64,000 bases of DNA from RSA9 sp036381195. GTDB taxonomy: Bacteria > Gemmatimonadota > Gemmatimonadetes > Longimicrobiales > RSA9. The first letter of the stretch is position 1. Each line of letters begins with the position of its first letter. The stretch covers positions 15,131 to 79,130 of the forward strand of contig DASVDH010000012.1 in NCBI GenBank assembly GCA_036381195.1. The letters are read 5' to 3'. The notes beneath the pieces were generated by a model. The model saw only the letters and a list, made by a program, of their open reading frames with translations, searched no databases and was not told the origin of the DNA. Positions 33,756 to 41,996 of the stretch are shown one piece after another. A program made the position numbers and the translations under genes.

Positions 33756-34496
33756 ATGGAAACCCAATCGCTCGGTTTCGCCGTCGCCTTCACCGCGGGG
33801 CTGCTCAGCTTCCTCTCGCCCTGCGTGCTGCCGCTGATCCCCAGCTACGCATCGTTCATCACCGGCATGGGGCTGGACGACCTCGCGTCCGGCGGCCGCG
33901 GCCGCGCCCGCCGTGCGCTGCTCTCGCACGGGCTGCTCTTCATCGTCGGCTTCACGCTCGTCTTCGTGGCGCTCGGCGCGTCCGCCACGTTCCTCGGCTC
34001 GCTGTTCCACTTCTACCGCGACTGGATCGAGCGTGCCGGCGGCGTGTTGCTGGTCCTGTTCGGGCTCATCCTGCTCGGCGTGCTGCGGGTGCCGGGCGCC
34101 GGGCGCGAGTGGCGATTCCAGATCGCGAACAAGCCCGTCGGCTATCTCGGCACCGTGCTGGTCGGCATCGCGTTCGGCGCCGGCTGGAGCCCCTGCATCG
34201 GCCCGGTGCTCGGCGGGATCCTGACGCTCGCCGCGACGCAGGGGTCCATCACCGACGGCGTCGCGCTCCTCGGCACCTACTCCGCCGGCCTGGCGATCCC
34301 GTTCCTCGCCACCACGCTCGCGCTCGACCGCTTCCTCGCCGGCTTCCAGCGGTTCCGCCGCTGGCTACCCTGGATCAGCCGCGCGAGCGGCGTGCTGCTC
34401 ATCCTCGTCGGCGTCCTCCTGCTCACGGGCTCGTTCACCGTGCTCGCCGGCATCCTGGCGCGCTGGACGCCCGACTTCCTGTTCGAGCGGTTGTGA
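33756..34496 (+). CDS. ccdA: Cytochrome c biogenesis protein CcdA
   Basis: A 246-residue integral membrane protein with about six transmembrane segments. The redox cysteines are in LSPCVLPLIPSY (residues 21-32) and GWSPCIGPVLGG (about 145-156), the paired prolines typical of CcdA/DsbD-like electron carriers. It passes electrons from cytoplasmic thioredoxin to periplasmic thiol proteins such as TlpA/ResA; a TlpA homologue is encoded at 62636. Heme attachment to the c-type cytochromes at 38.7-40.2 kb would need such reductant. A GATAAT at 33729-33734 might be its -10 box. The start ATG lies 22 bp after the slipped end of the phoR repeat array. Confidence 0.9.
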   Translation: METQSLGFAVAFTAGLLSFLSPCVLPLIPSYASFITGMGLDDLASGGRGRARRALLSHGLLFIVGFTLVFVALGASATFLGSLFHFYRDWIERAGGVLLVLFGLILLGVLRVPGAGREWRFQIANKPVGYLGTVLVGIAFGAGWSPCIGPVLGGILTLAATQGSITDGVALLGTYSAGLAIPFLATTLALDRFLAGFQRFRRWLPWISRASGVLLILVGVLLLTGSFTVLAGILARWTPDFLFERL

Positions 34497-34513
34497 GCAC
34501 GAGGCAGGGCGTG

Positions 34514-34825
34514 ATGCGCACCGTGTTCGCGTTCGCCTGCCGCTGGCTCTTCACGACGACGTTCCTGATCTCGCTGCCCGCGCTCACGCTCGCGGCGCTG
34601 GGCGTGGTGCCGATGGCGGGGGTGTGGCGGGTGGTCGCGGTTCCCGCGTACGCGGCCGCCGCCGTCGCGGCCGTGGTCGTTTCCGCGCCCGTTCACGCGG
34701 TGCTGCGCCTCATCGGCCTCGCGGAAGCAGGGGCCGCGCCGCCGGCGTGGCTCGCCCTGCTGTGGCTCCCCCTGACCCCGCTGCCGTTCCTCCTCGTGGA
34801 CCTCTACCGGCGCGCCTGGCGCTGA
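34514..34825 (+). CDS. Small integral membrane protein, unknown function
   Basis: A 103-residue protein with three likely membrane segments (TVFAFACRWLFTTTFLISLP; VAVPAYAAAAVAAVVVSAPV; LALLWLPLTPLPFLLVDLY). No family is recognised. The start is taken at ATG 34514 with AGGCAGGG at 34503-34510; a GTG at 34493 overlapping the ccdA stop would add seven residues and is possible. Position right after ccdA suggests cotranscription. It converges on the DUF488 gene after 5 bp. Confidence 0.6.
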   Translation: MRTVFAFACRWLFTTTFLISLPALTLAALGVVPMAGVWRVVAVPAYAAAAVAAVVVSAPVHAVLRLIGLAEAGAAPPAWLALLWLPLTPLPFLLVDLYRRAWR

Positions 34826-34830
34826 CGGCA

Positions 34831-35193
34831 TCAGGAGCGGCGCTTCTCCAGGAACTCCTTCAGCACGACCGCGCTGTTGTGCTCCTCGTCACGCGCGGCG
34901 AAAAGGAGCGTGACGTTGCCTTTCTTCGCGCGCTCGCGCAGCAGCGCGACGGGCTCCGGATTCGATTCCAGCTCCGCCGTGTAGCGGCGCCGGAACTCCG
35001 GCCACTTCGCCACGTCGTGCGCGTACCAGCGCCGCAGCTCCGGGCTCGGCGCCACGTCCTTGAGCCACAGGTCCAGGCGCGCGTCCTCCTTCTTCATCCC
35101 GCGCGGCCACAGCCGCTCGACCAGCACGCGGAAGCCGTCGTCACGTGACGGGGGCTCGTAGATGCGCTTCACGCGGAAACGGGTAGTGGGCAT
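34831..35193 (-). CDS. DUF488 family protein (YeaO-like)
   Basis: A 120-residue protein covering the whole DUF488 domain: VKRIYEPPSRDDGFRVLVER, LWPRGMKKEDARLDLWLKD, SPELRRWYAHDVAKWPEFRR and VTLLFAARDEEHNSAVVLKE. The conserved YEPP, LWPRG and F-Y-L patterns match E. coli YeaO-type proteins, whose function is unknown. The ATG at 35193 is followed upstream by AGAAAGGATGACC, a usable ribosome binding site. It is convergent with the small membrane gene and borders the repeat-rich gap. Confidence 0.88.
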   Translation of the reverse strand: MPTTRFRVKRIYEPPSRDDGFRVLVERLWPRGMKKEDARLDLWLKDVAPSPELRRWYAHDVAKWPEFRRRYTAELESNPEPVALLRERAKKGNVTLLFAARDEEHNSAVVLKEFLEKRRS

Positions 35194-35250
35194 GGGTGGT
35201 CATCCTTTCTGCACGCGAGTCTACACACAAGCCGAGTCTCGGTCTCGCTC

Positions 35251-35315
35251 CGGCGTCTCGCTCCGGTACCTCGCGGTGGCGTCTCGCGGTGGCGTCTCGC
35301 GGTGGCATCTCGCCC
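35251..35315. repeat. 13-bp tandem repeats, five units
   Basis: Units of TGGCGTCTCGCGG: two exact copies at 35277-35289 and 35290-35302, flanked by degenerate copies starting at 35251, 35264 and 35303. No coding role is evident. Confidence 0.7.
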
Positions 35316-35415
35316 CCACAGAACCGCGGCAGCGGAACCCCGGCGGAGTCGCGCCGGTGGGCGGATCGCTCGCCAGGATCCTGGGGCCGACGTGTATTCT
35401 CCCGCACCCGGAGAT

Positions 35416-35542
35416 GGTACAATCTTGTACCATCGCCAGGATCGCGGCATCGCCCGTGGCGCCGGAGTGCTCGCCGGCGGCCGACCGCTCGCCGGCGGCG
35501 AGCTCGGTTCAATCTTGAACCATCGCCACGATCGGGGCATCG
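35416..35542. repeat. Pair of 37-bp repeats carrying covarying palindromes
   Basis: Copies at 35416-35452 and 35506-35542 match at 33 of 37 positions and are 90 bp apart. The first contains GATGGTACAA-TC-TTGTACCATC (35413-35434), the second GGTTCAA-TC-TTGAACC (35506-35521). An A in the left arm of copy 1 is T in copy 2, and the paired base in the right arm changes from T to A, so base pairing is preserved. Confidence 0.75.
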
Positions 35543-35776
35543 GGGCCCGGCCTGCGCCGATCAGCCGCGGAGCCGGTTCCGCGGGCGCACAGGCGCCCAC
35601 ACGTTCACCGGAGGGCATCAGGGCCTGCGCAGGGCCTGCGCCGATCATGCCGCGGCGACCGCGCCCCCGGACGGCGCCGCCCGCGGAGGGCCGCGACGAG
35701 CCGCGGCCTACACGCCGCCGCGGAGCCGCGGCCCCCACGCCGCCGCGAAGCCACGGCCCGCGCGCCCACGGCCGCA

Positions 35777-36925
35777 TCAGCGCTCGCGGAACCCCTCCAG
35801 CGGATCGTCCGGCAGACGATCCGCGATGTCCGCGATCTCGTCCGCCTCGCGCCAGGCGGCCTCGAGCTGCGCGAGCTCGCCCTCCAGCGCGCGGCGCTCG
35901 GCCTCCTCCTGGAGCGCCATCTCGAGGGCGAGCGCCTCGGGCCGCGACAGGCGCGCCTTCGGATCGCGCGCGGCGCGGGCGGGCTGCGCCTCCGTCGGCA
36001 AGGCGGGCAAGAGCTCGCCGCGCAGCGCGCCCCTGAAGCGGCGCAGGCTCACCACGCTCGCGCGGAAGTCCATGAGGGCGGGCAGGCCCAGCCTCGGCCC
36101 GCGGCCGGCGACGCCGCGCAGGAACGGCTCCGCGCCGCCCGCGTCGCCGATGATGCGCAGTGCTTCGTCGATCCGCGCCTTGCTCGCACCCTTCGAGTTG
36201 GCGTGGACCATCGCGCGCGCCAGCACTCGCCGCGCCGCGGGGCCGGTCAGCACGAGCGGCTGCGGCGGCGTCCACACGACCCGGCCGTCGGCGCGGCGTT
36301 CCGGCGCCGGGTCCAACGCGCGCGGGAGGTGGAGCGCGACGTCGTCGTCTCCATCCGCGCGCGTGACCCGTGCGCCGGTGAGCTGGTAGCGGCGGAGCTT
36401 GAGCGGCGCGCCGGTCGGCGACTCCTCCGCGGAGAGCCGGTGCACCAGCTTGCGGCTCATCCGGTACTGCACGCCGAAGTTGACGAGGTTGATCAGCCCG
36501 GCCGCGCCGCCGAGCGCGCCCGCAATGGCCAGCCCGCCGTACGCCACCACCCCGACGGCCAGCGCCCCGCCGATGATCAGCCCGCGGCGGCGGCGCCTCA
36601 GCAGCTCCGCGCCGTAGCGCCACGCGGCCAGCTCGCCCGGCAGCGCCTTGCCCACGCGGATCAGCCGCGTGCCGTCCGGCAGCTTCGCCAGGCCGATGTT
36701 CTCGGAGTGCACGCGCAGTCGCGCGTCGCGGAACCGCTTCTCCGCCTCCTCGACCGGCTCCCAACGCTCCTCGATGGGCGCCAGGTTCCAGCGCATGCAC
36801 TTCGGGCACACCGCCCAGAGGCGGCCCTTCCACGCGTCGAACGCGATGCGGCTCCCCACCGGGAAGCTCTCGAGCGCTTCGTTCGCGCCGAGGCCGGACA
36901 GACAGAAGATGCAGTGTCGGTACAT
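35777..36925 (-). CDS. Zinc-ribbon membrane protein, unknown function
   Basis: A 382-residue protein. The N-terminus has two Cys pairs, CIFC (residues 5-8) and CPKC (about 40-43), a likely zinc ribbon. Two adjacent hydrophobic Gly/Ala segments (about 118-145: IIGGALAVGVVAYGGLAIAG) form a membrane hairpin. A long charged C-terminal part includes a Glu/Ala/Arg-rich helix (about 325-375). No family recognised. The start at ATG 36923-36925 excludes an Arg/Pro-rich upstream extension; a possible promoter lies at 36958-36985. It could be a membrane-bound sensor or scaffold, but no function can be assigned. Confidence 0.7.
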   Translation of the reverse strand: MYRHCIFCLSGLGANEALESFPVGSRIAFDAWKGRLWAVCPKCMRWNLAPIEERWEPVEEAEKRFRDARLRVHSENIGLAKLPDGTRLIRVGKALPGELAAWRYGAELLRRRRRGLIIGGALAVGVVAYGGLAIAGALGGAAGLINLVNFGVQYRMSRKLVHRLSAEESPTGAPLKLRRYQLTGARVTRADGDDDVALHLPRALDPAPERRADGRVVWTPPQPLVLTGPAARRVLARAMVHANSKGASKARIDEALRIIGDAGGAEPFLRGVAGRGPRLGLPALMDFRASVVSLRRFRGALRGELLPALPTEAQPARAARDPKARLSRPEALALEMALQEEAERRALEGELAQLEAAWREADEIADIADRLPDDPLEGFRER

Positions 36926-36957
36926 GGCGTTCCCGCGCAACGGTCCACCGGGGTGGA

Positions 36958-36985
36958 AACGTAGCCGCAGGCGCGGCGCCCGCAA
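36958..36985 (-). promoter_or_regulatory. Weak promoter candidate for the zinc-ribbon membrane protein
   Basis: On the minus strand, TTGCGG (36985-36980), a 16-bp spacer, then TACGTT (36963-36958), about 33 bp before the ATG. The spacer is short and the -10 box only partly fits the pattern of the other promoters. Confidence 0.3.
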
Positions 36986-37033
36986 GCCGCGACCTGCCGC
37001 AACGGCGCGGATGTTGCCCCGCGGGCGCGCCCC

Positions 37034-37282
37034 ATGCTCCCGTCATCCCTCGCCGTCGTCCTCACCGGGCTCGGGCTCGGGGTGGGCGCGCTGGCTGTGT
37101 TCGCCTGGTCCTGGCGCCGCGGCCTGTTCGACGACATCCCCGCACAGGCGGACCTCGTCTTCGACGAGCGCGACAACCGCCTCGAGCGGCCGTGGGAGAC
37201 GGCCGAGCAGAAGGCGGACCGGCGCCGCCGCTACGGCGAGCTGATCGCGCCGGAGCCGGGCGAATGGGGAGGCGCCACGTGA
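37034..37282 (+). CDS. ccoS: cbb3-type cytochrome oxidase maturation protein CcoS
   Basis: An 82-residue protein with one N-terminal membrane segment (SLAVVLTGLGLGVGALAVFAW) followed by SWRRGLFDDIPAQADLVFDE, the short conserved CcoS motif with FDD. CcoS is needed to insert heme and copper into cbb3 oxidases. It stands immediately before ccoN, whose GTG overlaps its stop (GTGA). In many proteobacteria ccoS follows ccoGHI instead; those genes are not in this window. Confidence 0.82.
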   Translation: MLPSSLAVVLTGLGLGVGALAVFAWSWRRGLFDDIPAQADLVFDERDNRLERPWETAEQKADRRRRYGELIAPEPGEWGGAT

Positions 37283-38733
37283 GCCGGCAGGACGCGACGC
37301 TCCCGTTCCGCGGCGACGTCGAGATCCGGCTGCGCGCGGACGCGTCCAGTCGCGCGCCGGCGCTCGTCTTCTTCTCGACCGCGCTGGTCTGGCTCCTGTT
37401 CGGCTCGATCGAGGGCACGCTCGCCAGCCTCAAGCTGCACATGCCCGATCTGCTGACGTCGGCCGGCTGGCTCACGTTCGGGCGCGTGCGCACGGCGCAC
37501 CTCAACGCCGTGAACTACGGCTGGGCGTCGCTCGCCTCGATCGGCGTGGCGCTGTGGATCATCCCGCGGCTGGTCCACACCGAGCTGCGCTGGCCACGCG
37601 TCGCGACCGCGGGCGCCGTGGTCTGGAACGTCGGCCTCGTCATCGGCATCGCCCTGATCCTGGCCGGCCGCAACGACGGCCTCGAGTGGCTCGAGATGGA
37701 CCGCTACCTGGCCGACCCGTTCCTCGTGGTCGGCGGCGGCATGGCCGGCGTCACGCTGCTCGCCACCCTTCTCGCCCGCCAGTCCGGCCATCTGTACGTC
37801 ACGGTCTGGTACACGATCGCCGCGTTCCTCTGGTTCCCGGTCATCTTCGTGATCGGGAACTGGCCGACGTGGACCGGCGTCGAGTCCGCGGCGGTGAACT
37901 GGTTCTACGCGCACAACGCGCTCGGCCTGTGGTTCACGCCCATGGGCGTGGGGGCGGCGTATTACTTCATCCCGAAGGTGCTGGGGCGGCCGGTCTACAG
38001 CTACCAGCTCTCGATCCTCGGCTTCTGGACCCTCGCGTTCTTCTACGCGCTGAACGGGATGCACCACCTGATCGGCGGGCCGGTCCCCACCTGGATGATC
38101 ACGACCAGCATCGTCGCCAGCGTGCTGATGGTCATCCCCGTGCTCGCCGTGGCGGTCAACCACCACATGACGATGGTCGGGCGGTTCGGCGCGCTGCGCT
38201 ACAGCCCGACGCTGCGCTTCGTCGTGCTGGGCGCGATTTCCTACACCGCCGTCTCGCTCCAGGGCTCCTTCACCGCATTGCGCGAGGTGAACCGCGTCAC
38301 GCACTTCACCCACTGGACCGTGGCCCACGCGCACGTCGGCGTGTACGCGTTCGTCACGATGGTGCTGTTCGGCTCGATGTACTACATCGTGCCGCGGCTG
38401 GTGCGGCGCGAGTGGCCGAGCGCGCGGCTGATCCAGTGGCACTTCTGGCTCGTGCTCGCCGGCATCGCCCTCTACATCATCCCGCTCACCCTCGCGGGCG
38501 GCTTCCAGGGCCTGGCCATGCTGGACCCGGCGGTGCCGTTCCAGCGGTCGATCGAGGTCACGAGGTGGGCGCTGGTCTCGCGCTCGGCCGCGGGCGTGCT
38601 GCTGACCACCGGCCACGCCATCTTCGCCTACCACTTCTGGCTGATGGTCCGCCGGCGTGGCCCGACGCGCGAGGTGCCGCCGTTCCACGAGCCGGTGCCC
38701 GTCGTCTACGAGCGGCCGGAGGGGCAGGCGTGA
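37279..38733 (+). CDS. ccoN: cbb3-type cytochrome c oxidase subunit I (CcoN)
   Basis: A 484-residue, roughly 12-helix heme-copper oxidase subunit. Candidate heme and copper ligands are in RTAHLNAVNYGW (low-spin heme His), NWFYAHNALGLWFTP (copper B His), NGMHHLIGG, and FTHWTVAHAHVGVYAF (heme ligands). This is the C-type oxidase pattern: the Tyr-His partner lies in helix 7 (YFIP and SYQLS region). It reduces oxygen at high affinity and pumps protons in the cytoplasmic membrane. GTG start overlapping ccoS; its stop overlaps ccoO. No ccoQ is visible. This is the catalytic core of the ccoSNOP operon. Confidence 0.92.
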   Translation: MSRQDATLPFRGDVEIRLRADASSRAPALVFFSTALVWLLFGSIEGTLASLKLHMPDLLTSAGWLTFGRVRTAHLNAVNYGWASLASIGVALWIIPRLVHTELRWPRVATAGAVVWNVGLVIGIALILAGRNDGLEWLEMDRYLADPFLVVGGGMAGVTLLATLLARQSGHLYVTVWYTIAAFLWFPVIFVIGNWPTWTGVESAAVNWFYAHNALGLWFTPMGVGAAYYFIPKVLGRPVYSYQLSILGFWTLAFFYALNGMHHLIGGPVPTWMITTSIVASVLMVIPVLAVAVNHHMTMVGRFGALRYSPTLRFVVLGAISYTAVSLQGSFTALREVNRVTHFTHWTVAHAHVGVYAFVTMVLFGSMYYIVPRLVRREWPSARLIQWHFWLVLAGIALYIIPLTLAGGFQGLAMLDPAVPFQRSIEVTRWALVSRSAAGVLLTTGHAIFAYHFWLMVRRRGPTREVPPFHEPVPVVYERPEGQA

Positions 38734-39353
38734 GCCGCACCTGGCTGCTGCTGCTGGGCGCCGCGGCGACCGTCGGCTTCGCGGCGATCGTGCTCGTCGG
38801 CATCCCGCGGATCATGCTGGTCAGGATCGAGGCGCCGCCGCAGCTCGCGCCGTACACCGATCTCGAGGCGCGCGGGCGCGCGGTCTACATCGCGAACGGC
38901 TGCGTGTACTGCCACTCCCAGCAGATCCGCGACCCGGCGTTCACCACGGACGTCGAGCTGGGCTGGGGCAGCCGCGCGACCGTGCCCGCGGACTACGTGT
39001 ACGACCGCCCGCACCTGCTCGGCACGATGCGCACCGGCCCCGACCTCATCAACGTGGGCGAGCGCCTGCCCTCCGCGTCGTGGCACCTGATCCACCTCTA
39101 CAACCCGCGGGCCCTCGTGAGCTGGTCCATCATGCCATCGTTCCGGTACCTGTTCGAGGAGCGGGAGCCCGGGGACGTCCGGCCGGGCGACGTCGTCGTC
39201 TCCGTCCAGCCCCCGTACGCGCCGCCGGGGAAGGTGGTCGTGGCGACGCCGGATGCGCAGGCGCTCGTCGCCTATCTCCTCTCGCTGCGCCGCACGTACC
39301 CGGTCCCCGCCGCGGACACGGGCGCCGCACGCGGCATGAGCCGGATGCCATGA
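38730..39353 (+). CDS. ccoO: cbb3-type oxidase monoheme cytochrome c subunit (CcoO)
   Basis: A 207-residue membrane-anchored cytochrome c. The N-terminal helix (WLLLLGAAATVGFAAIVLVG) is followed by YTDLEARGRAVYIANGCVYC, where CVYCH (about 53-57) is the heme c site and the conserved SQQIR follows. RTGPDLINVGERLPS and HLIHLYNPRALVSWSIMPSF supply the distal methionine region. It relays electrons from CcoP to CcoN. The GTG start overlaps ccoN's stop, and the ATG of ccoP overlaps its stop. Length is normal for CcoO. Confidence 0.9.
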   Translation: MSRTWLLLLGAAATVGFAAIVLVGIPRIMLVRIEAPPQLAPYTDLEARGRAVYIANGCVYCHSQQIRDPAFTTDVELGWGSRATVPADYVYDRPHLLGTMRTGPDLINVGERLPSASWHLIHLYNPRALVSWSIMPSFRYLFEEREPGDVRPGDVVVSVQPPYAPPGKVVVATPDAQALVAYLLSLRRTYPVPAADTGAARGMSRMP

Positions 39354-40174
39354 GGGACGACGACGGGCCGGCCGACGTGCCGGGTCGCCAGCCCGGCGAG
39401 GGGCCCGGGCAGCAGCCCCGTGGGCCGGAGATGCGCGGGCCCGGCACGTCCGGCTTCGAGGACGCGACGTCCGGCCACCGCCGCGTGCCGCCGGACGAGG
39501 TGCTGGCGCACGAGCACGCGCTGCCCGAGCACGGCGAGCGCGACTTCGAGCCGGACGTCGAGCGGCTGCACCGCCCGATCTACCGCGAGCCGCGCGACCC
39601 CATCGAGGGGCGCGAGCCGACGCCGTGGTGGGTGTGGGCCACGGCCGCGGCCGCGCTGTTCTGGGGCGGCTGGTACCTCGGGCAGCACGGCGGCACGTTC
39701 AGCACCGCGACGCACATCGCCTATGCCGAGCGCGTCCCGCCGGTCGCGGCGCAGGTGCAGGCGGGGCAGGCGCGCGCGGTCGCCGACCCGATCGCGGCCG
39801 GCCAGTCCGTCTACCAGCGCAACTGCCAGAGCTGCCACCAGCAGAACGGGCGGGGCATCCCGGGCGCGTTCCCGCCGCTGGTCGGCTCCGAATGGGTCAC
39901 CGGCCCGCCGGAGACGCCCATCCGCATCGTGCTCGGCGGGCTCCAGGGCCCGATCGAGGTCGCGGGCCAGACGTACGACGGCGTGATGCCCGCGTGGGGC
40001 CAGCTCTCGGACGCGGACATCGCCGCCGTCATCTCCTACATCCGTCAGTGGGAGCCGAACGCGGCGCCGGCCGTCTCGCCCGAGCAGGTCTCCGCCATCC
40101 GCCAGCAGATCGCCGGCCGCACCACGCCCTGGTCCGCCGCGGAGCTGCGCGCGCAGGAAGGCGGTGCGCCGTGA
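39350..40174 (+). CDS. ccoP: cbb3-type oxidase cytochrome c subunit (CcoP-like, single heme site)
   Basis: A 274-residue protein. A polar cytoplasmic N-terminus of about 90 residues is followed by one membrane helix (WWVWATAAAALFWGGWYLG) and a periplasmic domain with one cytochrome c motif CQSCH (about 163-167) and an axial Met in GVMPAWGQLSDADIAAVISY. Classical CcoP has two CxxCH motifs; only one is present here, so electron entry may be simpler. It overlaps ccoO (ATGA) and is followed by a GTGA-overlapped small membrane gene. The identification rests on the operon position and domain order. Confidence 0.82.
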   Translation: MRDDDGPADVPGRQPGEGPGQQPRGPEMRGPGTSGFEDATSGHRRVPPDEVLAHEHALPEHGERDFEPDVERLHRPIYREPRDPIEGREPTPWWVWATAAAALFWGGWYLGQHGGTFSTATHIAYAERVPPVAAQVQAGQARAVADPIAAGQSVYQRNCQSCHQQNGRGIPGAFPPLVGSEWVTGPPETPIRIVLGGLQGPIEVAGQTYDGVMPAWGQLSDADIAAVISYIRQWEPNAAPAVSPEQVSAIRQQIAGRTTPWSAAELRAQEGGAP

Positions 40175-40707
40175 GCGCGCCCGCGCCGCAGCGGCCACGC
40201 GCCGTCTTCGAGCGCTACGCCGTCAGCGCGCTGTTCGCGGACGTGGCCGGCGTGGACCGCGCGCTCGCAGAGCTGAACCGGCTCGGCGTGCCCCGCGACC
40301 TGATGGAGATCGTCGTCTCGGCCCGCGCGGCCGAGCGGTTCTACCCGGGCGCGGCGCGGCGGCCGCGCGGCGAGGCGCTGCGGTACGCGGGCGCGGGCGC
40401 ACTGATCGGGCTCGTCGCCGGCGCCGTCATCTCCCTCGTCCTCGTCGCGCTCCCCGGCTTCCTGCCCGCGAACGAGACCGCGGTCGTCCAGCTCCTCGGC
40501 CCCAACTTCGGCACGGTCGCCGGCGCGATCGTCGGCGCGCTGATCGGCCTCGCCGTGCGCCGCCGCGCCGAGCCACGCTTCCGCCGCGCGGCCGAAGCGC
40601 CGGACTCCATCGTCCTCGTCGTCACGCTCCGCACCGAGGAAGAGGCGCGCGAGCTGTTGCGGGTGCTCGAGCGCGTGGGCGGCCAGGCGCCACGGCTGGA
40701 GGAGTGA
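40171..40707 (+). CDS. Two-helix glycine-zipper membrane protein, unknown function
   Basis: A 178-residue protein. The N-terminal part (FERYAVSALFADVAGVDRAL, then LNRLGVPRDLMEIVVSARAA) resembles a half ferredoxin-like fold. Two Gly-rich membrane helices follow (about 72-93 and 108-126, GTVAGAIVGALIGLAV), and the C-terminus (SIVLVVTLRTEEEARELLRV) completes the fold. This layout recalls YflT/GSP17M-like or ActD-like proteins, but the match is weak. The GTG start overlaps the ccoP stop, so it belongs to the oxidase operon and may assist or regulate the complex. Confidence 0.65.
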   Translation: MSAPAPQRPRAVFERYAVSALFADVAGVDRALAELNRLGVPRDLMEIVVSARAAERFYPGAARRPRGEALRYAGAGALIGLVAGAVISLVLVALPGFLPANETAVVQLLGPNFGTVAGAIVGALIGLAVRRRAEPRFRRAAEAPDSIVLVVTLRTEEEARELLRVLERVGGQAPRLEE

Positions 40708-40723
40708 AGGTACGTACTCGTAA

Positions 40724-40742
40724 ACGGGGGGCATAGCCCCCT
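40724..40742 (+). terminator. Possible hairpin after the oxidase operon
   Basis: GGGGGC-ATA-GCCCCC lies about 20 bp after the last stop codon. The stem is short but perfect; no T-run follows, so its strength is uncertain. Confidence 0.35.
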
Positions 40743-40811
40743 CCACTCGCCAGCCAGCCAGCCCCGCCGTAGATTCCGGCGCTCACCGTCCACCCCAACC
40801 CAAGGACGCCC

Positions 40812-41912
40812 ATGCGACGCCCGATTCGCCTCACCAGTCTCGCGGCCGTGCTGGCCGCGGCTGCTTGCGCCGCATCCGCGGATCGGCAGGCCGCGTTCGT
40901 CACCCGCCTCGGCAACGACACCGTCGCCGTCGAGCGGGTCACGCGCACCGCGGAGACGTTGCGCGCCGAGGTGGTGGTGCGCGTGCCGCGGACCCGGCTG
41001 CGCGTGTACGAGGTCCGCTTCGACGGTGCGGGCCGCCCCGCGGCCATGACCGTCTCCAGCTACGACCCGGCCACGGGCCTCGAGCGCGAGCCCACGGAGA
41101 CGCGCGAGGTGGACCTGAGCGAGGGCTCCGGCATCCCGTTCATCGACTACGTGCACTGGCCGTTCGATCTGATGATCGAGCAGGCGCGCGCCGCAGGGCA
41201 GGACTCGGTGACGCTCGACCTCGTCACGGCGCGGCGCCCGCTGCCGTTCGTCGTCGCCCGCGTCGGAGAGAACGCGTACACGGCGCGGCACCCGACGCGC
41301 GGCGTGATGGACATCGAGGTCGATGGCCAGGGGCGGCTCGTCTCGCTGGACGCGTCCAAGACGACGCGCGCGCTGCGCGTCACGCGCCAGCCCACGATCG
41401 ACATCTCCGCGCTCGCGCGCGAGTTCGCCGCGCGCGATGCCGCCGGCAAGCCGATGGGCGAGCTGTCCGGCCGGGGCGAGTCCACCACCACCGTCGCCGG
41501 CGCCGAGATCACGCTGGACTGGGGCCGGCCGCTCAAGCGGGGCCGCGAGATCTTCGGCGTGCTGGTGCCATGGAACCGCGTGTGGCGCACCGGCGCCAAC
41601 GAGGCGACGCGCTTCACCACCAGCCGCGACCTGCGGGCGGGCGGCGCGACGATCCCCGCGGGCGCCTACACGCTGTTCACGATCCCGCGGCCCGATGGCT
41701 GGACGCTGATCATCAACAAGCGCACGAACATCAACGGGCAGGCGTACGACCCCGAGCACGACCTCGTGCGCCTCGAGATGCAGGTGCGCGAGCTGCCCGA
41801 GGTCGTCGAGGCCTTCACGATCCTCGCCGAGGAGACGCCGGACGGCGGCGGCGTGCTCCGCTTCCAGTGGGACCGCACGGAGGCGTTCCTGCCGTTCACC
41901 GTCGTGCGGTAG
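40812..41912 (+). CDS. DUF2911-domain secreted protein
   Basis: A 366-residue exported protein. The N-terminus MRRPIRLTSLAAVLAAAACA is a signal peptide, possibly a lipobox at AAAC. The C-terminal half (about 220-360) fits DUF2911: GRPLKRGREIFGVLVPWNRV, WRTGANEATRFTTSRDL, GATIPAGAYTLFTIPRPDGW and LIINKRTNINGQAYDPEHDL. The N-terminal half is a separate beta-rich region without an assigned family. DUF2911 proteins are common in Bacteroidetes and Gemmatimonadetes, with no known function. The ATG at 40812 follows AAGGACGCCC. Confidence 0.82.
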   Translation: MRRPIRLTSLAAVLAAAACAASADRQAAFVTRLGNDTVAVERVTRTAETLRAEVVVRVPRTRLRVYEVRFDGAGRPAAMTVSSYDPATGLEREPTETREVDLSEGSGIPFIDYVHWPFDLMIEQARAAGQDSVTLDLVTARRPLPFVVARVGENAYTARHPTRGVMDIEVDGQGRLVSLDASKTTRALRVTRQPTIDISALAREFAARDAAGKPMGELSGRGESTTTVAGAEITLDWGRPLKRGREIFGVLVPWNRVWRTGANEATRFTTSRDLRAGGATIPAGAYTLFTIPRPDGWTLIINKRTNINGQAYDPEHDLVRLEMQVRELPEVVEAFTILAEETPDGGGVLRFQWDRTEAFLPFTVVR

Positions 41913-41996
41913 AGATGCGGGCGGGCGGCACCGGGATGGCGCCGCCCGCCCGCGTCTCCCCGCCGCTCCCGGCACGTGCCGGGTGCGGCCGTCGCC

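Larger units (their letters stand above)
35194..35776. other. Repeat-rich gap (583 bp) without a gene
   Basis: It holds a 13-bp tandem array (35251-35315), two copies of a palindrome-containing 37-bp repeat (35416-35452, 35506-35542) and GC-rich degenerate direct repeats near 35700-35765 (CGCCGC-GAGCCGCGGCC type). No protein-like frame on either strand. Confidence 0.55.
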
